A stretch of 21,709 nucleotides of DNA, taken from the NCBI GenBank assembly GCA_900539095.1, contig UQAR01000036.1, forward strand, positions 1-21,709, read 5' to 3'. The stretch comes from an uncultured Ruminococcus sp. Lineage in GTDB: Bacteria; Bacillota; Clostridia; Oscillospirales; Ruminococcaceae. Shown here piece by piece: positions 14,818-21,709 of the stretch. A program made the translations under genes and the position numbers. Numbering within the stretch: position 1 is the stretch's first letter; each line of letters starts with the position of its first letter. The notes beneath the pieces are model-generated. The model was given only the letters and a program-made list of their open reading frames with translations. It made no database searches and was not told the origin of the DNA.

Positions 14818-15724
14818 TATAGAAAAAGTCATAGTCGGTAAAACCGATTCCGTGCTTAAAATAATCACAGCCATGCTCTGCGGCGGTCATGTTCTTATCG
14901 AGGACGTCCCGGGCGTTGGCAAAACTCAGCTTGTGTCAGCACTTGCAAGATTGGTGGACGGCAGATATAACCGTATCCAGCTTACCCCTGACGTTATGCC
15001 GTCTGATATCGTGGGATTTTCTATGATAGATCAGAAAACTCATGAGCTTGAGTATAAAGAGGGTGCGGCAATGTGTAATTTTCTCCTCGCAGACGAGATA
15101 AACAGAGCCTCGCCGAAATCTCAGTCAAGCTTGCTTGAAGTCATGGAAGAGCACCAAATATCTATCGACGGAAAGACCCACGAGCTGCCGTCGCCTTTTA
15201 TGGTGCTCGCAACTCAGAACCCTGTGGAAACTTACGGTACTTATCATCTCCCTGAGGCTCAAATGGATAGATTTTTGATGAAGATATCCATGGGTTATCC
15301 GTCTTATGATGACGAGCTTGATATCATGTCAAGAGCAGAAAGGTCAGGCTTTGCAAAGAATATCCAGCCTGTCATGACTCTTGAGAAAGTCCGTGAACTT
15401 ATGGGCTACGCTGAAAATGTGACCGCAGAGCTTTCTGTGAGAAAATATATCCTGAGCCTTGTTACCGCAACAAGAAATTCAGACTATGTAAAGCTTGGAG
15501 TATCACCTCGTGGAAGTATCGCACTGCTCAAAGCCTCTAAAGCTTATGCCTTTGTTCAGGGCAGAAGTTTCGTCATGCCTGATGATGTTAAGGCTGTTAT
15601 GACTGACGTCCTTGCACATAGACTTATGCTTTCACCAAAGGGCAAATCTGCCTTTGCCAACGAGCGAGAGGCACTTGAAAATATCGCACTTACGGTAAAA
15701 TCACCTGACGCTATAGAGAAATAG
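14786..15724 (+). CDS. MoxR-family AAA+ ATPase
   Basis: This 312-residue cytoplasmic AAA+ ATPase is of the MoxR type, thought to act as a chaperone that helps assemble or activate VWA/DUF58-type partner proteins. Walker A is VPGVGKT (41-47), Walker B is LLADE with Asp103 and Glu104, sensor 1 Asn145 lies in LATQNP, and PEAQMDRF (156-163) follows. The C-terminal lid includes the GVSPRGSIALLKASKA segment. Full length for the family. The start is TTG 14786 behind AGGAGG, overlapping the methyltransferase gene by 32 bp in another frame. The DUF58 gene starts 14 bp after its stop, the usual partner in this order. The process served is not known from sequence. Confidence 0.94.
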   Translation: MNEKVKLLTDNIEKVIVGKTDSVLKIITAMLCGGHVLIEDVPGVGKTQLVSALARLVDGRYNRIQLTPDVMPSDIVGFSMIDQKTHELEYKEGAAMCNFLLADEINRASPKSQSSLLEVMEEHQISIDGKTHELPSPFMVLATQNPVETYGTYHLPEAQMDRFLMKISMGYPSYDDELDIMSRAERSGFAKNIQPVMTLEKVRELMGYAENVTAELSVRKYILSLVTATRNSDYVKLGVSPRGSIALLKASKAYAFVQGRSFVMPDDVKAVMTDVLAHRLMLSPKGKSAFANEREALENIALTVKSPDAIEK

Positions 15725-15737
15725 AGGATATGACCCT

Positions 15738-16898
15738 ATGAAAAATCTTTTAGGTTATCTTACCTGCGTGGCTGTTGCGTTGATGCTGAAAATATATATC
15801 AACGGCAGCGGCGGTACGCTTGTGCTTTATCTCCTTGCTATAGCCTTTGTGATATCCTTAGCGTCACTGCTTGTGACAAAAAGAAAGCTTGTGGCAGCCA
15901 TAAAGCTTTCCAGCGAAATAAGTGCAAAGGACGAAGAACTTGAGGCAGAAGTGATACTTCTCAATGCAGTGAGGTTCATTCCGTCCTGCGTGGTTGAAGT
16001 GGTAACAGAGTGTTCGGATAATGTTACAGCCGTCAGTCCACTTGACTTTAAAACAGTGGTAGCAGGGGGCAGACAGCATGGCGTAAATGTTAAGCTGAAA
16101 ACACGTTTTGCAGGGCTTGGCACAGTGAGGATAAAAAATATAATTCTTCACGATTATCTCGGCATCATCACTTTGCGGCTCCATAGTTCAAGGTTTGAAA
16201 AAGCCGTGGGAAAGATAAAAATAATGCCGAATATCCCTGATACCGGCACGCAGACTGAGCTGCTCAAAGCGACATCAGAAAATGCGGCGTTTGACGATAA
16301 CGAAAGCGAGTCAGACGAAAATGCACTTGGTCTGACAGGCGTTCCGGGATATGACCACAGACAATATGAGATAGGCGACCCGCTCAAGCGAATAAATTGG
16401 AAACTTTCTTCAAAACGTGACGAGCTTATGGTCCGCCTTGATGAAAAGGTGACAGCCTCAAGTCAGGCGTTTTTCCTTGATATACCTGCCGATAACGGCG
16501 ACCCTATGTTTGCAATGAATGTTGACAATATGATAGAGGCGAGCCTTGCGATGCTTTCAATGCTCATAATGGAGGGCTACGAAAGCGAGTATAATTATTA
16601 CCTTGACGGCTGGAAAAGCATGAAAATAAAGCAGGCAGGAGATCTTATCGAGCTGCAAAACGAGCTTGCCGCAGTTTCTCCTTATCCACAGGAAAAGCGT
16701 TTTGCCTTTTCTCACGAGATAGGAAAGACTGCACCTATCTGTTTTACCGCCTGCATGGCAACTTCTTTGGGCGATTTTTCTTCGCTCCTTGAAGAATTTA
16801 ACGGCTCTTTTGTTGTGACACGTCTTAGCGGCATCGACAAGCAGACTGAAAATATGTGGCTTGTTGATGAAAGCTTTGAGTTTCGCAAAATGACATAA
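15738..16898 (+). CDS. DUF58 domain membrane protein
   Basis: This 386-residue protein has two N-terminal hydrophobic segments (about 5-20 and 22-46) and then a soluble region ending in a DUF58 domain. The domain is marked by YEIGDPLKRINWKLSSKR near residues 210-228, where the Asp-Pro, Arg-Ile-Asn-Trp-Lys pattern is the family hallmark; DUF58 is related to von Willebrand A folds. Between about 50 and 150 lies a beta-rich region typical of these proteins. GAGG lies before ATG 15738, 13 bp after the moxR stop, and the transglutaminase gene begins 13 bp after its own stop. MoxR is expected to act on this protein. Its biochemical task is unknown. Confidence 0.9.
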   Translation: MKNLLGYLTCVAVALMLKIYINGSGGTLVLYLLAIAFVISLASLLVTKRKLVAAIKLSSEISAKDEELEAEVILLNAVRFIPSCVVEVVTECSDNVTAVSPLDFKTVVAGGRQHGVNVKLKTRFAGLGTVRIKNIILHDYLGIITLRLHSSRFEKAVGKIKIMPNIPDTGTQTELLKATSENAAFDDNESESDENALGLTGVPGYDHRQYEIGDPLKRINWKLSSKRDELMVRLDEKVTASSQAFFLDIPADNGDPMFAMNVDNMIEASLAMLSMLIMEGYESEYNYYLDGWKSMKIKQAGDLIELQNELAAVSPYPQEKRFAFSHEIGKTAPICFTACMATSLGDFSSLLEEFNGSFVVTRLSGIDKQTENMWLVDESFEFRKMT

Positions 16899-16905
16899 GG
16901 GGGTG
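16897..16905 (+). promoter_or_regulatory. Ribosome binding site selecting a TTG start for the transglutaminase gene
   Basis: AAGGGGGTG overlaps the stop codon of the DUF58 gene and lies 6 nt before TTG 16912, so the two genes are tightly coupled. Confidence 0.7.
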
Positions 16906-16911
16906 TGAGTT

Positions 16912-19122
16912 TTGAATGTTAAAACAACTCAGATAAAAAGCTCCCTTGTGAATATCCTGTCAAAATACGCACTTCCGCTGCTCCTTGGCACGGTGGTGAT
17001 GAACATGATCTTCAAAACGTATCTTACTGAAAATGTAAGACTTTTCACGTTTGGATATGTGGTCTATGAGTGCCTGCTGTTTGCACTTTTTGAGTGGCTC
17101 AAGCCTAGAAAAATAGCAAGAGGACTTGTGTATACGGCACTTATGGTATCAGTCTTGTTTTTGAGCTTGCAGCTGCTGCGTGCAGGATATGAAAATTCGG
17201 GCAAGTCATTCATAAACTGGTTTTATGTGAACAGGCAGGAGATAGGTCAGATAGATGAATACTTCTATTTTCTGTTTGTGGGACTGGGATTTTTTATAAC
17301 CTCGGTGCTTTATTATTTCACTATTGTGAGATATCGAAGTTTCGGAACTATGCTTGTGCTGCTTTTCCCGTTTTTTATTTACGGCAAGCGAGCAGATTCC
17401 ATGGGCACTCTCGACATAACCATAATGCTCACAGTATTTATAGCACTTATGGTGCACAGCCGACTTGTGTCTGACGAAAGCAAGGGTAACCTTGTGATAA
17501 ACGGCTCATATGTGGCGGCGGCAGCGGTTTTCGTTACCCTTGCGGGAGCGTTGGCAATGCTTATGCCTGCGTCCGAAAGCAAGTCATATCTTGAGCAAAA
17601 CAGCAACTTTTTTGACCTTACCATAAAGACCAGCGGAACATATGACAGCCTTAGTGAAGAATCGTCGCCGAGGTTTGGTGCAGACGCAACGGGTGAGATA
17701 CTTTTCAATTTCACCACAACTTCTGACGAAAAAGTCATTTATCTCCGCAGGCAGTCATTTGACCTTTTCAGATATGAGAAGTGGACGAATGACAATAGCT
17801 TTTACAACTTCGATTTTGACCGAAATGTTCATCTTTACGGCGACAACGAGGTGAACTCGCCAAGCTATGTTTACAGCATTGCTAAGTCCCTTGCGGATAA
17901 AGATTACAGTAAGGACAGCGGTGTGGACAAGGCTATGTTCCCTGATGACCTGTTCAGTGAAAAGGCGGTCATGAACCAGTTCAGCGACAGTTTTGCACCA
18001 AGCTATATACCTGCTCCGCTTATGGTGACTCCAGGGGAGAACAACGTTTATATCAAAACTACTCACGGAGAGGTCTACAGACCATATGATACAGCAGGAA
18101 ACAATCTGGGTATAAGCTTTGAATATTATCCTGAAACCGAACGTGAAAGGAAAGTTGCCGCAAACCTTGATATGACGGAAGATGATTTTAAACTTCTTCT
18201 TCGACACGGCTCTGAAAACGGAGATATCACTTTAACGCAAATGAATAACATTGTTAAGGTATATGCACTGTACACAGATGTTTCCGCATATGACGACAAG
18301 GGCGGAAAAATGGAGGCTCTTGCGAAGAACATAACTGAGAACTGCAAAAATGATTACGAGAAAGCTCAGGCACTTGTGGATTATTTCGAGCAGAACGGTT
18401 ATGTTTACGATAACGAGTATGAGCCTGACGATGAGTCTATCGCATATTTCCTTTTCACAAGCAAGCGTGGAAACTGCACGAACTATGCCACGAGCATGAC
18501 CCTTATGGCGAGAATGTTGGGACTGCCTGCGAGATATGTTGAGGGATTTGCAGCGTATGAAAAGAATGAACGTGGAGAGTTTGTGGTAAGAGATAGCCAC
18601 GCTCACGCCTTTGTGGAGGTGTTTGTGGCAGGCATTGGCTGGATGACATTTGACCCGACAGTTCCGGGATATCAGCGTGACTACAGTTCACAGGGCGGAA
18701 ACTTTGATGTTTCCACATTTGTGAGTTATTTCAGCAGGATCGCACTGTTTATCGGCGTAGCTTTTGTGCTGGTAGTCTTTGTGTTCCTTAACAGGATAAT
18801 CGAGGTATTTTTCAGACTGTCGCTTAAATTCAGAGATAACGGCGACAAAGTCATAAGGCTTTACCAAAGAGTTGTAAAGATGCTTACCATAACTTCTCAT
18901 GACAAGCTTTCGGGATACACTCCTGAAATGATAAGGGAATACCTTATGGAAAAGCGTGGTGCTGAGCTTGGCAGTCTGATAGATCTGTTTGAAAAGACCT
19001 GTTTTGGAGGATATATCCCTGATGACGGTGAATGGAAAACGGTCTACGCAGAATACAAGTCGCAGTGGAAAAAGCTTGCAAAGCGTGAGAAAACTTCTTT
19101 GGAGCTTGATGAAAATATTTAA
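16912..19122 (+). CDS. Transglutaminase-like (TgpA-type) membrane protein
   Basis: This 736-residue protein has about six hydrophobic segments in its first 225 residues, a long outside region, a further helix near 605-628 and a cytoplasmic tail. The outside part contains a transglutaminase-like fold with the full catalytic triad Cys522 (GNCTNYA), His565 (HAHAFVEVF) and Asp581 (FDPT). Such proteins are papain-like proteases or protein cross-linkers/hydrolases of the TgpA type; the substrate is unknown. The C-terminal tail resembles the DUF4129-like regions of these proteins. It is the last gene of the operon, started at a TTG behind AAGGGGGTG and closed by the terminator at 19132-19168. The MoxR, DUF58 and transglutaminase set recurs in many bacteria, which supports a joint function at the membrane. 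Confidence 0.92.
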   Translation: MNVKTTQIKSSLVNILSKYALPLLLGTVVMNMIFKTYLTENVRLFTFGYVVYECLLFALFEWLKPRKIARGLVYTALMVSVLFLSLQLLRAGYENSGKSFINWFYVNRQEIGQIDEYFYFLFVGLGFFITSVLYYFTIVRYRSFGTMLVLLFPFFIYGKRADSMGTLDITIMLTVFIALMVHSRLVSDESKGNLVINGSYVAAAAVFVTLAGALAMLMPASESKSYLEQNSNFFDLTIKTSGTYDSLSEESSPRFGADATGEILFNFTTTSDEKVIYLRRQSFDLFRYEKWTNDNSFYNFDFDRNVHLYGDNEVNSPSYVYSIAKSLADKDYSKDSGVDKAMFPDDLFSEKAVMNQFSDSFAPSYIPAPLMVTPGENNVYIKTTHGEVYRPYDTAGNNLGISFEYYPETERERKVAANLDMTEDDFKLLLRHGSENGDITLTQMNNIVKVYALYTDVSAYDDKGGKMEALAKNITENCKNDYEKAQALVDYFEQNGYVYDNEYEPDDESIAYFLFTSKRGNCTNYATSMTLMARMLGLPARYVEGFAAYEKNERGEFVVRDSHAHAFVEVFVAGIGWMTFDPTVPGYQRDYSSQGGNFDVSTFVSYFSRIALFIGVAFVLVVFVFLNRIIEVFFRLSLKFRDNGDKVIRLYQRVVKMLTITSHDKLSGYTPEMIREYLMEKRGAELGSLIDLFEKTCFGGYIPDDGEWKTVYAEYKSQWKKLAKREKTSLELDENI

Positions 19123-19131
19123 GGCATAATA

Positions 19132-19168
19132 AAAACAGCTGTGCGGCGTTGTGCTGCACAGCTGTTTT
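19132..19168. terminator. Bidirectional intrinsic terminator between convergent operons
   Basis: A perfect 13-bp stem, AAAACAGCTGTGC (19132-19144) with GCACAGCTGTTTT (19156-19168), around an 11-nt loop. T-runs lie at the end of the stem on both strands, so it serves both the transglutaminase operon and dapB. Confidence 0.92.
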
Positions 19169-19184
19169 ATGTTTGCTAAAGTTA

Positions 19185-19943
19185 TTAAAGAGATGCGAGA
19201 AGGTCGCTCATTGCATAAAGTCCTGCCGGCTTTCCGCAGAGGAAAACGCCTGCATTCACTGCACCAACAGCGAATACCTGCTTTGAATGAGCCTCATGCT
19301 TGAGTGAGATAACTTCATCTCTGCCTGCAAAGATTATCTCGTGTTCGCCGACAATAGTGCCGCCACGGATAGAATGCATACCGATCTCAGTCTTTTCTCT
19401 TTTTGCTCTTACAGAATGACGGTCATAAACATAGTGATACTTGTTGTCAAGCTCCTCGTTTATTGCGTCTGCAAGCATGATAGCTGTGCCTGACGGAGCG
19501 TCTATCTTCTGATTATGATGCTTTTCGATTATCTCGATATCATACTGACCGCCCAGAACTTTTGCGGCTGTTTTTGCAAGGTTTGCAAGAAGATTGATTC
19601 CGAGGGTCATGTTGAATGTGAAGAATACCGGTATTTGTTCGGCTGCCTTGTGTATCTTCGCTGTATCCTCTTCTGTATAGCCTGTGGTAGCTATTACAAG
19701 GGCAGTGCCGTTTGAAAGGCAATAGCTGAGAAGTCCGTCCAGTGCGGAAGGGTGTGAGAAGTCGATTATTACATCAGGCTTTTCAGGCAGGTCGGCAGGC
19801 TCTTTTACAACAGGGAAGTCTGCATAAGCCTCGCCGAACTTGTCGATACCTGCACTTACTGTGCAGTCGTCACGCTCTGATATAACGTCATATATGAACC
19901 TGCCCATTTTTCCGCAGGCACCGCATATTGCGATCTTTGTCAT
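19185..19943 (-). CDS. dapB: 4-hydroxy-tetrahydrodipicolinate reductase
   Basis: This 252-residue cytoplasmic enzyme uses NAD(P)H to reduce the product of DapA in the lysine/diaminopimelate pathway. The N-terminal Rossmann site GACGKMG (8-14) binds the cofactor, and the signature EKHHNQKIDAPSGTA in the middle of the protein carries the catalytic His and Lys and the substrate-binding Ser-Gly-Thr. Length is slightly below the roughly 270 residues of the E. coli protein, as usual in Firmicutes. AAAAGGA precedes ATG 19943. It is the last gene of the asd-dapA-dapB group; 133 bp containing a palindromic repeat separate it from dapA, so it may also be expressed at its own level. Confidence 0.96.
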   Translation of the reverse strand: MTKIAICGACGKMGRFIYDVISERDDCTVSAGIDKFGEAYADFPVVKEPADLPEKPDVIIDFSHPSALDGLLSYCLSNGTALVIATTGYTEEDTAKIHKAAEQIPVFFTFNMTLGINLLANLAKTAAKVLGGQYDIEIIEKHHNQKIDAPSGTAIMLADAINEELDNKYHYVYDRHSVRAKREKTEIGMHSIRGGTIVGEHEIIFAGRDEVISLKHEAHSKQVFAVGAVNAGVFLCGKPAGLYAMSDLLASL

Positions 19944-19992
19944 TTATATCATTCCTTTTCTTTTTATTTATTGACCAGTATGTGCAGGAAAA

Positions 19993-20016
19993 CGGGTGAA
20001 CGCTGTTCGCCCCTAC
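19993..20016. repeat. Palindromic repeat R7 inside the dap operon
   Basis: CGGGTGAACGCTGTTCGCCC followed by CTAC, the reverse orientation of the R5/R6 type. It lies between dapA and dapB on the transcribed strand, so its hairpin would appear in the mRNA. Confidence 0.85.
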
Positions 20017-20045
20017 AGCACACCTTGAAATTTTGTTATAAACAT

Positions 20046-20069
20046 AAAGGGCGAATTTCTCCGCCCTTT
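20046..20069 (-). terminator. Stem-loop after dapA (weak or partial terminator)
   Basis: A perfect 8-bp stem, AAAGGGCG with CGCCCTTT, lies 7 bp past the dapA stop. On the minus strand it is followed by ATGTTTATAA rather than a full T-run, so it may act as a partial terminator or mRNA-stabilising hairpin that lowers dapB expression. Confidence 0.45.
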
Positions 20070-20076
20070 GTATATT

Positions 20077-20967
20077 TTACTTGATAAGTCCGAGAGCGTT
20101 CATTGACGCTTTCAGCTTTTCTATTTTATCATCGCTCATTCTTACAAGCGGCAGGCGGCACTCGCCGACCTCAAAGCCCATAAGGTTAAGAGCCTCCTTA
20201 ACAGGGATAGGGTTCACGTCGCTGAAAAGTGCCTTTGCAAAATCAAGTGTTTTGAATGCCTTTTCTCTTGCCTCGTCATACTTTCCGTCAAGGCAAAGCT
20301 GTGCGATCTCGTGAGTTTCAAATGGCATACAGTTTGAAAGAACTGAGATAACGCCCTTTCCGCCGAGAGCCATGATAGGAACGATCTGATCGTCGTTGCC
20401 TGAATAGATATCGAGGTCATTGCCGCAGAGGGCAGCTACCTGAGTTATCTGGCTGATGTTTCCGCTTGCTGCTTTGATAGCAACGATATTGTCAATCTTG
20501 GCAAGTTCACGGCAAGTTTCAGGAAGAATGTTCACGCCTGTTCTTGAAGGAACATTATAAAGAATGATAGGCAGTGTGACAGCCTTTGCGATAGCTGTGA
20601 AATGTGCGATAAGACCTGCCTGTGAAGTTTTATTGTAATAAGGTGTAACGCAGAGCAGGGCGTCAGCACCAAGCTCCTCAGCTTTCTTTGAAAGGTTTAC
20701 GGCATACTCGGTATGGTTTGAACCAGTGCCTGCGATGACCGGTACTCTGTGATTTGTTTTCTCAATGGCATAACGGATACACTCGATATGCTCATCGTCT
20801 GTCATTGTAGCACTTTCGCCTGTTGTTCCGCAGATTATGATAGCGTCTGTGCCGTTGTCGATATTGAAATCGATAAGCTCGCCAAGCTTGTCAAAGTTGA
20901 TAGAGCCGTCAGCGTTCATAGGTGTAACGATAGCAACGCCTGCACCTGTGAAAATAGTCTTTTTCAT
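20077..20967 (-). CDS. dapA: 4-hydroxy-tetrahydrodipicolinate synthase
   Basis: This 296-residue (beta/alpha)8-barrel enzyme condenses pyruvate with aspartate semialdehyde, the first committed step to lysine and diaminopimelate. Key residues are visible: Thr48-Thr49 in GTTGES, Tyr137 in ILYNVPSRTG, Arg142 and the Schiff-base Lys165 in AIKAASG. ATG 20967 is chosen over a GTG three codons upstream because AAAGGAG overlaps that region and gives an 8-nt spacer to the ATG. asd ends 36 bp upstream on the same strand, so its product feeds directly into this enzyme. dapB follows downstream. Confidence 0.97.
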   Translation of the reverse strand: MKKTIFTGAGVAIVTPMNADGSINFDKLGELIDFNIDNGTDAIIICGTTGESATMTDDEHIECIRYAIEKTNHRVPVIAGTGSNHTEYAVNLSKKAEELGADALLCVTPYYNKTSQAGLIAHFTAIAKAVTLPIILYNVPSRTGVNILPETCRELAKIDNIVAIKAASGNISQITQVAALCGNDLDIYSGNDDQIVPIMALGGKGVISVLSNCMPFETHEIAQLCLDGKYDEAREKAFKTLDFAKALFSDVNPIPVKEALNLMGFEVGECRLPLVRMSDDKIEKLKASMNALGLIK

Positions 20968-21003
20968 AAACAGCACTCCTTTCGTGCGTATATAGATGTG
21001 AAA

Positions 21004-21662
21004 TTAGTCAAAATAGCCCTTTGCTGCAAGAAGTTCAGCCAGCAGAACAGCTCCGCCTGCTGCACCTCTGAGTGTGTTATGTGAGAGGCAAACGAACTTA
21101 TAGTCATACTGAGAATCTTCTCTCAGTCTGCCTATTGAAACTGCCATGCCGCCCTCAAGGTTTCTGTCGAGCTTAGCCTGTGGACGATCGTCCTCTGTGA
21201 AGTAGTTAAGGAACTGCTTTGGTGCACTTGGCAGCTGGAGTTCCTGTGGAACGCCGCTGAAGTCTTTCCAAGCCTTGAGTATCTCTTCCTTAGAAGGCTT
21301 ATTCTCGAATGATACGAAAACAGCCGCTGTATGTCCGTCAGAAACAGGAACTCTCAGGCACTGAGTTGTGATAGCCGGAGCTGTTGCGTCAACGATAACG
21401 TCGCCCTCGATATGACCCCAGATCTTGAGAGGCTCTTTCTCAGACTTTTCTTCCTCGCCGCCGATATATGGGATAACGTTGTCGAGTATCTCAGGGAAAC
21501 TCTCAAATGTTTTACCTGCACCGGAGATAGCCTGATATGTGCAGGCAAGTGCCTTTGTTACCTTATACTTATCCATGAGAGGAGCAAGGGCAGGTACATA
21601 AGACTGGAGTGAGCAGTTTGACTTAACTGCGATGAATCCTCTCTTTGTGCCAAGTCTTTTTC
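21004..21662 (-). CDS. asd: Aspartate-semialdehyde dehydrogenase, C-terminal part (cut at window end)
   Basis: About 219 C-terminal codons of an enzyme that is usually around 360 residues; it makes aspartate semialdehyde from aspartyl phosphate. The visible part starts near KRLGTKRGFIAVKSNCSLQS, where the Cys of SNCS is the expected catalytic residue, and continues with YQAISGAGK, EGDVIVDA and VPVSDGHTAAVF, matching the archaeal/fungal-type branch rather than the E. coli type. The end is LLAAKGYFD. The frame is open up to 21662, where adapter sequence begins, so the N-terminal part with the NADP-binding motif is missing only because the contig stops. An internal ATG at 21576 is not the start. 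It leads the asd-dapA-dapB order. Confidence 0.93.
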
Positions 21663-21709
21663 CTGTCTCTTATACACATCTCCGAGCCCACGAGACTAAG
21701 GCGAATCTC
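21663..21709 (+). other. Illumina Nextera adapter and i7 index (not genomic)
   Basis: CTGTCTCTTATACACATCT (21663-21681) is the Tn5 mosaic end as used in Nextera libraries. CCGAGCCCACGAGAC (21682-21696) is the read-2 side of the Nextera adapter, TAAGGCGA (21697-21704) matches the N701 index, and ATCTC begins the P7 sequence. The match is exact over 47 bases. Confidence 0.98.

Overview
The window looks like chromosomal DNA from a low-to-middle GC Firmicute of class Clostridia, most likely a Ruminococcus-like gut anaerobe. This is an inference from gene content and signals: AGGAGG-type ribosome binding sites, several near-consensus TTGACA/TATAAT promoters with 16-17 nt spacers, TTG starts behind strong ribosome binding sites, an LCP cell-wall protein, glycogen phosphorylase plus amylomaltase, and many short GTAGGGGCGAAC-type palindromic repeats of a kind I associate with gut Clostridia. 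No rRNA, tRNA, CRISPR array or insertion sequence was seen.

Layout. 1-1125: the tail of a Cys-motif protein, then a membrane protein with a His/Gly/Ser-rich N-terminus and a C-terminal zinc ribbon, closed by a bidirectional terminator. 1136-2616 (minus): a NodB polysaccharide deacetylase lipoprotein and a PAP2 phosphatase, each with its own terminator. 2878-7156 (minus): malQ and glgP, glycogen/maltodextrin breakdown, separated by 418 bp holding three palindromic repeats. 7373-8044 (minus): a hemolysin III/YqfA-like membrane protein. 8318-8505: a probable stand-alone small RNA with its own promoter, a 9-bp closing stem and an intrinsic terminator; I do not recognise it. 8576-11475: a metal-resistance operon, with a promoter, an ArsR/SmtB operator, a CadC-like repressor and a P1B-type Zn/Cd/Pb-exporting ATPase. 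11578-13005 (minus): an LCP-family cell-wall ligase. 13497-19168: an operon of an RlmD-like RNA methyltransferase, a MoxR ATPase, a DUF58 protein and a transglutaminase-like membrane protein. 19185-21662 (minus): the lysine/DAP operon asd-dapA-dapB, with asd cut by the end of the window.

How the genes work together. The dap genes make the diaminopimelate used for peptidoglycan; the LCP protein, the NodB lipoprotein and possibly the PAP2 phosphatase act on the envelope. malQ and glgP form one glucan-catabolism module. arsR and the ATPase form a self-contained metal-efflux module. MoxR-DUF58-transglutaminase is a recurring bacterial gene set whose substrate is still unclear.

Two points matter most. 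First, the last 47 bases (21663-21709) are Illumina Nextera adapter plus an i7 index, not genome, so the asd truncation is an assembly-edge artefact. Second, the best candidate for something undescribed is the small RNA at about 8353-8505. A second unexplained block lies at 13071-13496.
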